A DNA stretch of 64,000 bases from Sipunculus nudus. Taxonomy: Eukaryota; Annelida; Sipuncula; Golfingiida; Sipunculidae. Position numbers and translations under genes: made by a program. Positions 11,850 to 22,042 of this stretch are shown in pieces. The notes beneath the pieces are model-generated. The model saw only the letters and a list, made by a program, of their open reading frames with translations. It did not search any database and was not told where the DNA came from. How positions within the stretch are numbered: position 1 is the stretch's first letter; each line of letters begins with the position of its first letter. The stretch covers positions 33,693,901 through 33,757,900 of the forward strand of contig CM049317.1 of the NCBI GenBank assembly GCA_026874595.1, read 5' to 3'.

Positions 11850-12238
11850 AAGTATCACTATATATACATGCATATAGTTTAATCTACTGGTTTTCTGCAA
11901 AAAAAAAACATCTGAAGACTGTATAAGGTTTGATAAGGGCACAGGATGCGTACTGTATGGTAAGCACCAGAGCTTTATAATAATACAAATATAGAGGAAT
12001 CTAATTTTTTTTCAGACGTGTTGCATCTCGGCACAACATAAACACTTCTAAAATATGTCTGACAACATTTTAAACCTCTATATTTGCATAACTATATAAC
12101 TATATAATTATATATATATATATAAGGCCCAGTAACATAGTCAAGAAAGAGTACCCGGACGGCCAGAATTGACCCTTCCTAGGAAATCCGATCGGCATGC
12201 CATGACTTCAGGGTATCATCCTGGGTCATCTTTGGTGT

Positions 12239-12540
12239 GGAAAAATACCAGGGGCGTCAATTTGTGGGGTGGGGGGGTATATACACCCCACTTTTTGCAA
12301 GGGGTAATGATCTATGAAATCAACCCCCCCCCCCGAAATTTAGAGAATAATATTTATATATTGGAAATGAAATAAAACATAATTATTATTATGCACTTTT
12401 CAATTTCTGAGTTTAATATATAATATCTTATATCCAAACCTGATTTAGAATTAACATATACTGGAAACAGAATACCTTATTTTCTAAAACCTTATACTTA
12501 ATTGTAATCTGTTTAAATGTTTCACACAGACAATAAAAAA

Positions 12541-12613
<73 letters not shown>

Positions 12614-12730
12614 AATATATATATATATATATTTACAGTGTGTGTTTGTGTGGTTGTGTGTGTTTTGAAAAAAGTTACGAGTAATCCCCCCCCTTTTGAA
12701 GACAAATTGACACCACTGAAAAATACCCTG
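12239..12730. repeat. Inverted-repeat element with (TA)n core
   Basis: The left arm AAAATACCAGGGGCGTCAAT (12240 on) plus a G-rich run is mirrored by a C-rich run and CAAATTGACACCACTGAAAA ending near 12730. The interior holds a TA microsatellite at 12541-12632. Similar GTCAATTT-polyG blocks occur at about 46360 and 56110, so this is probably a repeat family. Confidence 0.5.
12541..12632. repeat. (TA)n microsatellite
   Basis: Long TA run with one or two phase breaks. Confidence 0.95.
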
Positions 12731-12739
12731 GACATCCCG

Positions 12740-14090
12740 AGAAAACACTGGTTGTTTTAAACTATTAAAAAAACGCAAGACCGTGAGTCTGAAGATTATT
12801 GGATTTCCGGCACAGACCATATTTTTATATATTTCGACTTTTTATCGGCAACTAACAGGCAGTTAGCCAGCAGTTGAAAGGGAGGACACCATCAACTGGA
12901 ATGAAAAAGCAAGTCCTGTGCCCATCCGTAGGGGATCCTGTGATATTCGATTTCGCCTTCCGGGACCCATTTGGCAGTTGATCCTTACTACTGCGACTTG
13001 AGTTCTGCGATTTAAGTCTTACATAATCTAGTCATAACCATACCTACGCCGATAGGAATGATCTTTTTGGTTACATACTTTACCTGTCTGTAGCCACTTT
13101 ACTCAGTAAGTTATGCTAGGATTTTGGTTGAGGGTTAATGTAACACAGAAGACATAAACCATTAAATGGTGTAAATACTACAGACCAACATACTGTTTTT
13201 TGTTTTTTGCTTTAATTCAAAGCGTGTTTATTTACCATTTCAAGTTAGGACATTTGTGTATGGCTGAGAGCTAGACGCCTACTGGCTTACGTAGAAATGA
13301 TTGGATCACAAACCTACTAATATTCCAATCTTGGATCCTTGAATATATAGCGCAGGTATATATGCGCTTTCTGGTTGCTCTCCTGTTGTTTTGGTGTAAT
13401 TTTATTAAATGACCGTTTCCCTACAAAAAGGATTACATTAGACATTAGAACTAATAAGTCATATTATTGGATACAGATTAATTGAAATAATAATGAATCG
13501 TGTAATGTTTCTGAAGAAACAAAAAATGAAGTATTATCTGCTTATTTGTGCCAACTAAATGCATATAAAATAGAAATCGCCGTACTGGAACGCAGTTATT
13601 TTTTCATTATGATTTTGTTTACCCTTGACCTGTTGTACCTATAAGATGTAAAACATTATTAACAAAACAACAATTCTGCTATCTTACATGCGACTGGAAC
13701 CTATAACTAAACGAACCTGAAATACAGCATGTTTAACCAAATGTTGAAGGACTAATTGGCATTTATTTTCACATATACTCTTTTTTTTAATCACATTTTC
13801 CATTAGGAAAAATCAGCGTATCTCAATACAACCTCATTTGTTTAGTTCAGATTGCAGATATTTTGTAAATATAGGTGAAAATAAAATATGACCACATTTG
13901 ACATTTTGACCGTGAACTATGACCTTAAATTTCAATCGCTTCCTTGGCAGGCGGGTGATTCTGAAACCTTGCACCATGGTCATACTTTCTAACAAGGTTG
14001 CTAGCCTTGAACATTTAAATAACCCAGGAGTCATACACTGTCGTTAAAATTAATATATGAGGTTCTATCGAAATTTAATGATTGCCTTTG
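12740..14090. other. No gene recognised
   Basis: No recognisable coding domain or repeat was seen. Confidence 0.5.
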
Positions 14091-14094
14091 AAGC

Positions 14095-14165
14095 AATGGC
14101 TGGATATGAACCTTTGGTTTTGTGTAACAGAAGACAACGCGGTTACAACTGCGCTATGCCCTACC
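14095..14165 (-). repeat. tRNA-like sequence, probable SINE head
   Basis: On the minus strand, an A-box-like TAGCGCAGTTGTAACC (14156-14141) and a B-box-like GGTTCATATCC (14112-14102) sit at tRNA spacing, with an anticodon-like arm between. No convincing acceptor stem closes it, so a tRNA-derived SINE or tRNA pseudogene is more likely than a working tRNA. Confidence 0.4.
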
Positions 14166-14169
14166 CCAT

Positions 14170-15250
14170 TATGGTTTTTAAGTTAATGTATAAAAAACTG
14201 CCCGCCCGCTGTGTTTACACCTCATATTAAACTTTTGTAAACCTCAGTTTCTATGTTATGACCTATTTAATGAAATAACAAGAGACTATAAGAGCAACAA
14301 AATTAGCGGCCCCTCAATGTGCAGTATGTTGCTATCGCCAGTCATGCTTAATATTTAGATGATAGTAAGTCTCTCTTTCTGTCTCATTTTGGCACACATA
14401 CAGACATAACCAAGAAAAATGTGAAAGGAAATGTGATATGGTATCAGGTGGTACCGTTACGGTTCAAGAAAATGGATCCTATGCACGTAACCCATATGTA
14501 AACACTTATAAGCCAATATTCAGTAGATCATACAACAAGTGACATATTTACCCAAGGTCTTGCTGTGGTAACTATGCCTTCCTTGTTGAACCTCTTTAAC
14601 GTCTCGCAGCACACCTGTGGAATAATCATTGGGTACATACAGGCAAATCCTTAAATGTGTAGTTTGGGTTTTTTCCTGGAGTTTTTTTTTTCACATGCAT
14701 ATATTTATATCTCAGACATTGTATTTATTTTGTCCCTTGTAGGAAGGAAGAAGACAATAAACTGTTGAGATAAAGTTCAACTATATTTATTCAATATAAA
14801 CCCTTATTTTTTTAAACATGTACACGTCCTCTTACACACAAAGTTTTTAATATTTCACATGACAACCTCAGCCAAAACATTTACTTCACATGTACGGGCA
14901 AAAGTTGTAATTTCTGGGTTATGTATGATAAAAAAAAGCCGTGCAGGCAATTAACATACACAACATGTATGTGTATGTATTTGGCATTCCTATGTATTTG
15001 GCATTCCTATTGAAAATTCACGAAGTCATGTAAAAAGGTAGGGTTAATTTTGATACCTGCAAAATATGTAAAATAAAGCTTGAAGTGGTCTAGTATCAAC
15101 CTTGCCAAATTTTTAATATTTATGCTCTTATATTTTACAATAAAACAATATTACAGAAAAAAATAAATCATTAAAGGTATACGTACATGTAGCGATATAT
15201 AATATAACCTAGATAATATTTTACCCGTCAACTTGCCAAAATCATGCACG
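14170..15250. other. No gene recognised
   Basis: AT-rich, no recognised coding domain. A direct 15-base repeat of TATTTGGCATTCCTA lies at about 14978-15010. Confidence 0.5.
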
Positions 15251-15254
15251 ATAC

Positions 15255-15590
15255 CAGCTTCTTTGGCTCAGGGGTAGAGCACAGGACTCCGAGCCGGGAG
15301 ATAGTGGGTTCGAATCTCAGCCGAGTCGGGGGGGGGGGGGGATTTTCACCGTCGGCCCCCACACAAGGTGAGCGTTCTGCGGGCTTAACTGGAAGGCTGT
15401 GCCCCACAGCCATGTATCACTCACATACGAGTGCATCTTTGGGGTTTTTTGAGGCGTTATGACCCAGCAATAGGGATGATTACACACCAAGGACCCGCAG
15501 GTGCGGTCGTCAACTGGCCTTGGTGACACCACGATACAAAATAATAATAGCAAGCGAGTGCTGTCAAGAAGTCCCAAACCGTAAAGATCT
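15255..15590 (+). repeat. tRNA-derived SINE
   Basis: An RNA polymerase III A box (TGGCTCAGGGGTAG at 15263) and B box (GGTTCGAATCT at 15307) are spaced as in a tRNA, with a perfect D-stem (GCTC/GAGC). The T-stem is imperfect and no acceptor stem closes. A G run and a non-tRNA body follow, as in a SINE. The right end is not sharply defined. Confidence 0.6.
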
Positions 15591-15761
15591 GCAGATATAC
15601 ATACTTAGGTGAAGAATTAGATAAGTCCGCATTAATCAAAATGAAGACGGTTACTTCCCTAGAAAGTCATTAAACAGAAAATGAATAAAAAAAATTCGGG
15701 TTAGAGATATATTTTTTTATATTCATATGAGCTACATGCATAATTCGCAGATAAGCTTTTA

Positions 15762-15786
15762 ACACACACACACACACACAGACCCT

Positions 15787-15843
<57 letters not shown>
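15762..15843. repeat. (CA)n(TA)n compound microsatellite
   Basis: CA run, a short interruption, more CA, then a TA run. Confidence 0.95.
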
Positions 15844-15845
<2 letters not shown>

Positions 15846-16683
15846 CGGATAATGCCTGCACACACGTCTTTTTCACCGCAGCAGGGTAAATACTTGATAT
15901 GTCAAAGGAAATCCTTTAATTACCAATGCTCCTCTTACAGCGATAATAATCCATGGGTCCAGGAGAATACTGTACAGTTATGAAAGTTATGAAATTCCAT
16001 TTAGTGTATATGCATGTGCTTGTGAACATAAATATTGTGCTAAAATATATAAAACAGAAAAAAAAGAAATATTAATAAACGCTGGTGTTGTAATGATAGG
16101 TTTATACAGGCACTTTACATATTATGGCGAGAAAGCAGTGGTAAAAAAAAAGGAAACGCTCTTCTCTCTCAACAGCGTACAATACACATACGGGTTAAAA
16201 AGGTTATCGTTACCTATCACACACCTGCGTTATTCATGCTTCATACCACGTGGGTTACATGTCAACAAGATCCCCGAGCCAAAAATAGAGACGAACATCA
16301 CGACGTCAACCTGATCTTTTGATAAGCGTGTATTCAGCGAAACACATGGCTCGGGCAAAGATTAACGTTTCCCCAGTTAGTAAATAAGCAAGGTTTAGTC
16401 AATGCATAAACACTCTAGCACTTTAACGTAATATTACATCCCTGTACAATATACATATAATAACATAAATGATTAGAATATATCTAAAGGGGAAAACAAA
16501 TCAGAACACATAAAGTATAGTTGTATGAATGATGAGAAAATATACAAAGAAGAAATAAGATATTATAGCACATACAATTTAAAACGAAAAAAAAAACAGT
16601 CTATGAGATCGGCTGAATATATGCTTAACCGTAGCGCAGAAATGGCACTTCATGGAAACAGATCACGATACAGACTACCACCA

Positions 16684-17617
16684 TTATGTATTATATATGT
16701 CATTGTCCACCATCGTGGTGACATTGTCACTGACGCCTCCCAGACTCCCCCGATCTCCGCATATTAGAAGGTTATAGTAATCCTGGGTTTCATCATCTGT
16801 ACCGTGTCCTTTATCATGATGTTCAGGATTAGCATAGGCGTACACACTTTCCGTCTTTAATTCAGTGACTGGTCCCTTTGTTCCTTTATTCGGAATGGCG
16901 TAAGAAGGACAATCAGTTTCTGCTGTATCCTGAAAGGTAGAGATATTCGTCTTGTTAATTTTACGATTCATTATTTTACTTTCTGTAACGTTTTTCTCCA
17001 TGGCGGTTGATCTATTTGATTTCTTATTTGGGATAGCATAAGTAGGGCGACCAGGTTCTTTTGGATCATTAATTGTTGGGCAATTCATCGCTTTTGTTTC
17101 CCAAAAACCATCCTTGGTTTCGTGGTTAATTTCTGAATAATCATGGAAGGCACTGTCTTCCTTCCTTTGGTCCTTCCTCTTAACTGGCATGGAGTACAGG
17201 TCATGAGCTTCCGTCCCTAGTTCCATTTTGACCATCTCTGTAGAATGCACGGTCTGCTCAAGTACATTGTGTCTGTTCGTCAGACTAGGCTTCCTTTCAG
17301 TATGGTCTTCATTATTATTAAACCTCGCATTTTCTGTTATCCCCGAGGATGAACTTGTAACGCAGGCATGATCCCTAATTATACTGGGCATGTCTAGTAT
17401 CTCGTAATCTTGGACATTTGACCTAACGGCCCTGACAGTTAATCCTGAACCATATCCTTGATTTTGCTCTGTTTGGTGAGAACTTTCATTTTCGTGTTTT
17501 GGTATTTCGACACCACCTTTATTTCTAGTATAATCATTCGGACAACTCCCGTTGTTACTGATCGAGCATGGTGTGTCTACATTTTTGTTAGAATCCTTCT
17601 GTCGTCGTCTACGCACG
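16684..17617 (-). CDS. R2 exon 10: cytoplasmic tail with Tyr motifs
   Basis: Acceptor TTACTCTTCAG, entering in phase 2; about 310 codons to TAA. A basic start (RRRRQKD) follows the membrane helix, as expected for an inside-facing segment. Tyrosine motifs by tail residue: YEIL 71, YSMP 141, YAIP 193, YAIP 239, YAYANP 259, YYNLLI 280 and IYNT 308. The DMPSIIRDH block at about 75-83 is shared with R3. No enzyme domain was seen; the tail looks like an SH2-docking scaffold. It is fully open despite the damaged 5' exons. Confidence 0.75.
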
Positions 17618-18085
17618 CTGAAGAGTAAGCATTGTAAGCCTTGTATTATAACTGAACAGAAAAAAAGGAATTTTAGGATAGGCTTATATATTAATCAAAC
17701 CAATGAGTTTCTTCTAAAAGACAAATGAAATATGTACATTTCAAGATAATTTTTCTTGATCACAGCATTAAAAATGTTGGTTCACTGTTTAACATGTACA
17801 ACCTAGAGTGCTCCTTTATATACAATTAATCGATTACCAAATTATGTTGATATGATTATGTATGTTTCGCACAAGGTAAATAAAATTAATAAACCTTACG
17901 ATTGTGTACAACTGTGAAGTAGTGCCAGAGCAATTATTAGATTTATGTATAGGTTAATATCTTGTTTTCTTCTTGTATTTTCTTCCGAGAACTTTTTTTA
18001 TGCCTTTTTTTATAACACATCCAAAGATATGACATAGAATTTTAGCCCTGTAATTCCGATTACCACACTGATAATGAAAACTTAC

Positions 18086-18200
18086 CAGATAAGAATCGCG
18101 ATGACAGCTGAGAAAAAGATAAAACCCGCGACACTCCCTACTCCTGTCAATACTGGTATCAAGATATTAGAAAACTGAGGAATAGCAGTCCCATCGTAGG
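18086..18200 (-). CDS. R2 exon 9: transmembrane helix
   Basis: 115 bp, phase 1 to 2. Encodes VAGFIFFSAVIAILI preceded by a short hydrophobic lead-in; a single spanning segment. Donor GTAAGT. Confidence 0.7.
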
Positions 18201-18785
18201 CTGCAAAAATCACTTAATTCATAGAAAAATCAACTACATAGTTCAAATATAGCACTGTAGTTATAATAATGACTTTTTAATATTTAATATTATATTTTAA
18301 AATAGCTAGTTGTGAGCTTAAAATTAATGTGAAATTGCAAAGATAGTTTCCGGGTCCAGATTTGTCCTTTCTGGTTCAATCGCTCATTCTACATATATTT
18401 ACAAAATATTTACGAGTTTTTAATTTAAAACATATTTCAATTCATCATTAAAATACTGTATTCTGTGGAATAAATCGGTAATGACACGGAAAACAAATGC
18501 AGTTGAACCCTGCTTTGCGACCAACCCACAGTTACCACCACTACACAATTAGACCACTTCCCCTGGGCCCTAATATATGATACAAGTAATTTAGAATTTA
18601 CAAATATGACCACTCCTTAAATTTTGTTGATATCCAGGGTGGTTATAATTGTGGGTTTTCACTTAATCTATAAATGGTTTTAAGCATTTTGTTATAAAAA
18701 GATGAAGGTTGAATAAGCGGTGGCAAAACAAAAATCCAAGTGGTAAACATGCGACATGTGTTTTTTAATAATAGTCTTAACTTAC

Positions 18786-18995
18786 ATTCAGTGCTGAAGA
18801 GGGTGTCGCTGCTGTTTATTGCTGTGACAGAATACTCCATCTGCTCCTCTGAAGGTGAAACGTTGCTACGATTCGGTACTACGTATGTGGTCTCTGAGGG
18901 TGTTGAATCCTGAATATTTTGTGTTGTCATGGTGTGGCCTGAATTGCTAGACACAGTGGAATAGTCACGGGTCACATGGATTGTGGGCCTTTCGT
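18786..18995 (-). CDS. R2 exon 8: Ser/Thr stalk
   Basis: 210 bp, phase 1-1. Ser/Thr-rich and shorter than the R1 and R3 stalks. It contains TTYVVPNRS, which resembles the Y-x-x-P-N-K motifs of the cytoplasmic tail although it should be extracellular. Confidence 0.7.
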
Positions 18996-19180
18996 CTGTA
19001 AAAGTAATAATATGATTTGATAAATATGAATGATTAACTTTAAATAAGTAACGATTGTGACATGCATATCACTTTCTGTATGCTCTTAGCACTGATTTCT
19101 TTCCTACTTAAAATCAAGACATTTAGTTAAACATAAATGACTTGTTCTTTTATTATCTAAAGAAAAAAAAATTGGTGTAC

Positions 19181-19333
19181 CTGATTCGCATATAAACCCA
19201 TCTTTGACGCTAACACATGGTTCTGAGGTCCAACCTGCTTCACTGTCCAGCAATATGCATTGATCTTGTAATGCAATCTTATGCTTATCTTCTTCCCAAT
19301 AACTATTTTGGATATCAATGCTGTCTTGTGCAT
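19181..19333 (-). CDS. R2 exon 7: CTLD2 C-terminal half
   Basis: 153 bp, phase 1-1, open. QCILL, WTSEPC and GFICES are the closing CTLD cysteines. Confidence 0.75.
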
Positions 19334-19475
19334 CTGGAATTGCAAATTATAGTAACAGTTCTGCAACAGTTAGAGGAAACTTGACCTTTTTATATTTACC
19401 ATACTACATTCCGTTTCAAACAAAAAATCATAAAAAGTGCAAGAATGAATTAAAGATTTGTGTAGAAACTTATAC

Positions 19476-19735
19476 CCGTTTCCCACAACCACCGTCTGCT
19501 GGAACCAAATACCCAAAACATGGATCTCCCTGAACTGCCCACGATCCTTTCCATCAAACCCGTCAATTCCTCGAAATGATTGTTGGAAGAAAATGATGAT
19601 AGAACTGATTTTCTTCCAGAGAACAGATTCATACATCTCTCCACTGCGTTCTGCCAACTGATTCCTTCACTAATATATCCCTGCAGACAGGAGAGAAAGT
19701 TTCAGTAGTTAGTAGCCCTGGTTTACAAATTTGCG
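19476..19735 (-). pseudogene. R2 exon 6: CTLD2 N-terminal half, 5' part out of frame
   Basis: The main part is open: ISEGISWQNAVERC then MFWVFGSSRRWLWET. The upstream CKPGLLTTETFSPVC, which fits the Cys spacing of R1 and R3, is in a different frame. A strong acceptor-like TCTGCAG lies at the break (19682), so a shortened exon is an alternative, but its phase does not fit. The right boundary is uncertain. Confidence 0.55.
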
Positions 19736-19813
19736 TCTCGATAAAGAGAATATTAACTGCGCGGAAACGCATGAACGTTTTACCGAGGCCATTTGATAAA
19801 AAAGTAAACTTGC

Positions 19814-19973
19814 TTAGTATACAGAGTGGAAAATATCTCTCTGTGCAAACTCCTGTTTTCAAGGAAAGTCCTTTTTTCTCTCGCTTCGTATGTTACGGTC
19901 AAGCACAGGGCATTTTTGTTGGAGTCGATACGTCCGTCTGGGTGATTAATCTGCCATATATGCTTATCTGGAA
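19814..19973 (-). pseudogene. R2 exon 5: CTLD1 C-terminal half with frame shift
   Basis: The first part reads PDKHIWQINHPDG and NALCLTVTYEARE. The homologous end VCTERYFPLCIL (R3 PCSEPYNPLCLV) is in another frame, with the break near an A-rich run at about 19868-19880. The donor is again GCAAGT. Confidence 0.6.
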
Positions 19974-20368
19974 CTGTACAGAGACATTGTTTACAAAAGG
20001 TAAACTTCTGTAAAATATAAATTTAAAAATACTTAAAAATATATTTAGGATTATAATATAGGATTTTTTTCGAAATGATACATGATTCATGCTGATAGCT
20101 AGCCAATGGTAGACCAGCTCATTTCTTAAACATTCGTCGAACTAGAATAAGGACCCCCCCCCCCCCCCCCGAGAGGCAAATTCGTGTCTGAGTGAAAGAA
20201 TGCTCCCCTTGGTGGGGCAAGACCACGAAAAAGCTCCCCTCTCCTTGGCATAAAATATCTCGATCTCCCGGCTTTTAGTCACGTCCTCTATCCCGATCCA
20301 AAGAAGCCGGTTCGTTAAGTAAGCTTATGGTAGGACTACTTACATAACTTACATATATGACAACTTGC

Positions 20369-20516
20369 ATTTTGCTGCTGTTGCATATATGGCCCTGTAC
20401 GCAAAATTATTTCCACATGGCATATCATTATCGTCATAGAAGCAGCCACTGATCGAACTGCTGCCAAACATCCCGAAAGTGTAGCTACAGCAACACCATC
20501 GGTCGTTTTTGTTTTC
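20369..20516 (-). CDS. R2 exon 4: WSC C-terminal half
   Basis: 148 bp, identical in length to R3 exon 4, phase 0 to 1. WCCCSYTFG, ISGC, MPCGNNFAYRAIY; the PCG element is the CGG of typical WSC domains. The donor is AAAT/GCAAGT (GC-AG), the only choice that keeps phase and length. Confidence 0.7.
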
Positions 20517-20741
20517 CTGTAATGTTTAAATTAACCCGAATCATTAAAAAACATTTGTATAAAGCCAGTAAATGAGGTATGGCCAATTACTAACAATTAT
20601 ATTATTTTTCTTACTTAAGATCATGCAAACAATTTAATGTTATCTAAATAACAATATTGGTTGGACGGTAAAAATTATATGTACGCCGTTCATTAACATT
20701 GAAATAATATTCATCCTGCGCTAGGAGAATAATGTTCTTAC

Positions 20742-20874
20742 CTGGTGACGGGAGAAATATTTAAAATGTTCACAGTAATTCTGCAATCGGCCAATTCCCA
20801 ATATTTCTCACACCTGAACTGCGGATAATCACCTTTATAGCAGCCTTGATAGTACACTGCGTCATGGTCATACT
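20742..20874 (-). pseudogene. R2 exon 3: WSC N-terminal half with 1-base shift
   Basis: It begins YYQGCYKGD...RCEKY as in the paralogs. The end YCEHFKYFSRHQ, homologous to R3 NCKAFKYYSLHK, lies in the neighbouring frame. 133 bp, where 134 would restore phase 0. Donor CAG/GTAAGA. Confidence 0.65.
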
Positions 20875-21012
20875 CTGGAAAATGTAAGTGAAATGAAAAT
20901 TAATAATTTTCACTGTTATCCTTTTACCTAATAATCTTAATGCTATGATAAACAACCTGAAGGTCAACAGAACAAAATATTTTCCTTTTGTGTGAAGATC
21001 ATTTGAATATAC

Positions 21013-21219
21013 CTTTTTTTACCCAGTTCCAATAGAGTGGCCCAGTTTTTCCGCCAATCCAAGTTGTTGACACGTCAGATTGTTTCAACAGCTCTACAAT
21101 GGCAGCATGTGAGGTCTCAGATGAATCCCGTGCAAGCATGGTATATTTCTCTTTGCATCCATCCCGAGCATTCTTCCAGTCACCCTTTTCGTTATACAGA
21201 CAGTACCATTTAACTGGAG
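21013..21219 (-). CDS. R2 exon 2: CTLD1 N-terminal half
   Basis: 207 bp, phase 1-1, open. YCLYNEKGDWKNARDGC, then STTWIGGKTGPLYWNW. Acceptor TTTTCAG, donor GTATAT. Confidence 0.8.
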
Positions 21220-21451
21220 CTGAAAATAAATGATTGTAGTTCCTTATGAAACTTATGATTATAGAATGTCTGTCGCGTCATATATTATAGAAGATGCGGT
21301 ATGATTTTAATCCCGTTAGCAATATTCTTACAGCATTTTTCGGTCGAGCTGGATTGACCAAAAAATCGCATTCATTGAAAAGCGAATTGGAATACAGTGA
21401 AACACCCTGTTATAATTGTGCCATCAGTCAAAAGATTGTCATGACACTTAC

Positions 21452-21546
21452 CTTGACTTTGAGTGCACTGGTCAGATTGTATTGAATGTAACAGAGAAAT
21501 AACACAAACCACCGAAAATCCACTTCGAGGGGGCACGAAGTAACAT
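21452..21546 (-). pseudogene. R2 exon 1: signal peptide exon, frame broken
   Basis: The reading frame that joins exon 2 in phase 1 gives a hydrophobic leader (SGFSVVCVISLLHSIQS) and then DQCTQSQ, homologous to the CGQSS end in R3. The only nearby ATG (21546) is one base out of frame, separated by a run of five C. Length is 95, where 94 is needed. Donor AAG/GTAAGT. Confidence 0.55.
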
Positions 21547-22018
21547 GATCAATGATACACCAACAACGCGCGTATAATGAACAAGCGTATTCGAATCCCT
21601 TAAATAACTTCCCTATTCCTGCATTGCTATGCATACATTGGAATTTTTTTTTGGCACGCTGTCGTTTAAACCAATTTGACAGGACGAGTGTACAATACCT
21701 GGAAACTTATAACAAGGATTGACCTGATTTTCACTGAACTACCAAAAGGTCTGGCTTCTTCATTTTAAGATAAAAAACTGAAAATACAGAGAGTAGACAG
21801 AACTTCTGATCGGTCAGCTACTAAGGATTTACGGAATGGGCCCCGATACTCAACTGTACCCAGTGTAGATGCAGGCTCTTTTTTACCGTTTTACCGTTTC
21901 CCCAGAGTGATTAATGTCCTAAACAGGCAACAACTCCAGAAGGGTGGTACCCCTCACCCGCCACCCCACCCCACCCCCCCCCCCAAAAAAAAAGAATCGA
22001 GAAAATACAAATAAATAA

Positions 22019-22042
22019 ATAATAATAATAATAATAATAATT
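22019..22042. repeat. (AAT)n microsatellite
   Basis: Trinucleotide run preceded by poly-C and poly-A tracts at about 21960-21995. Confidence 0.85.

Larger units (their letters stand above)
16684..21546 (-). pseudogene. R2: CTLD/WSC receptor with broken ectodomain frame (gene level)
   Basis: All ten exon positions of the family are present on the minus strand: 21452-21546, 21013-21219, 20742-20874, 20369-20516, 19814-19973, 19476 to about 19735, 19181-19333, 18786-18995, 18086-18200 and 16684-17617. Exons 2, 4 and 7 match R3 in length (207, 148, 153). Exon 1 is one base too long, exon 3 one base too short, and exons 5 and 6 each change frame internally, by comparison with R1 and R3. Stalk, transmembrane and tail exons are fully open, including 310 codons of tail. 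Introns 4 and 5 use GC-AG donors (GCAAGT). Either the ectodomain has decayed while the 3' half survives, or the assembly carries small indels. RNA evidence would decide. Confidence 0.7.

Noticed and set aside
15255-15330. A functional tRNA gene at the SINE head.
   Set aside because: T-stem mispairs and no acceptor stem closes around it.
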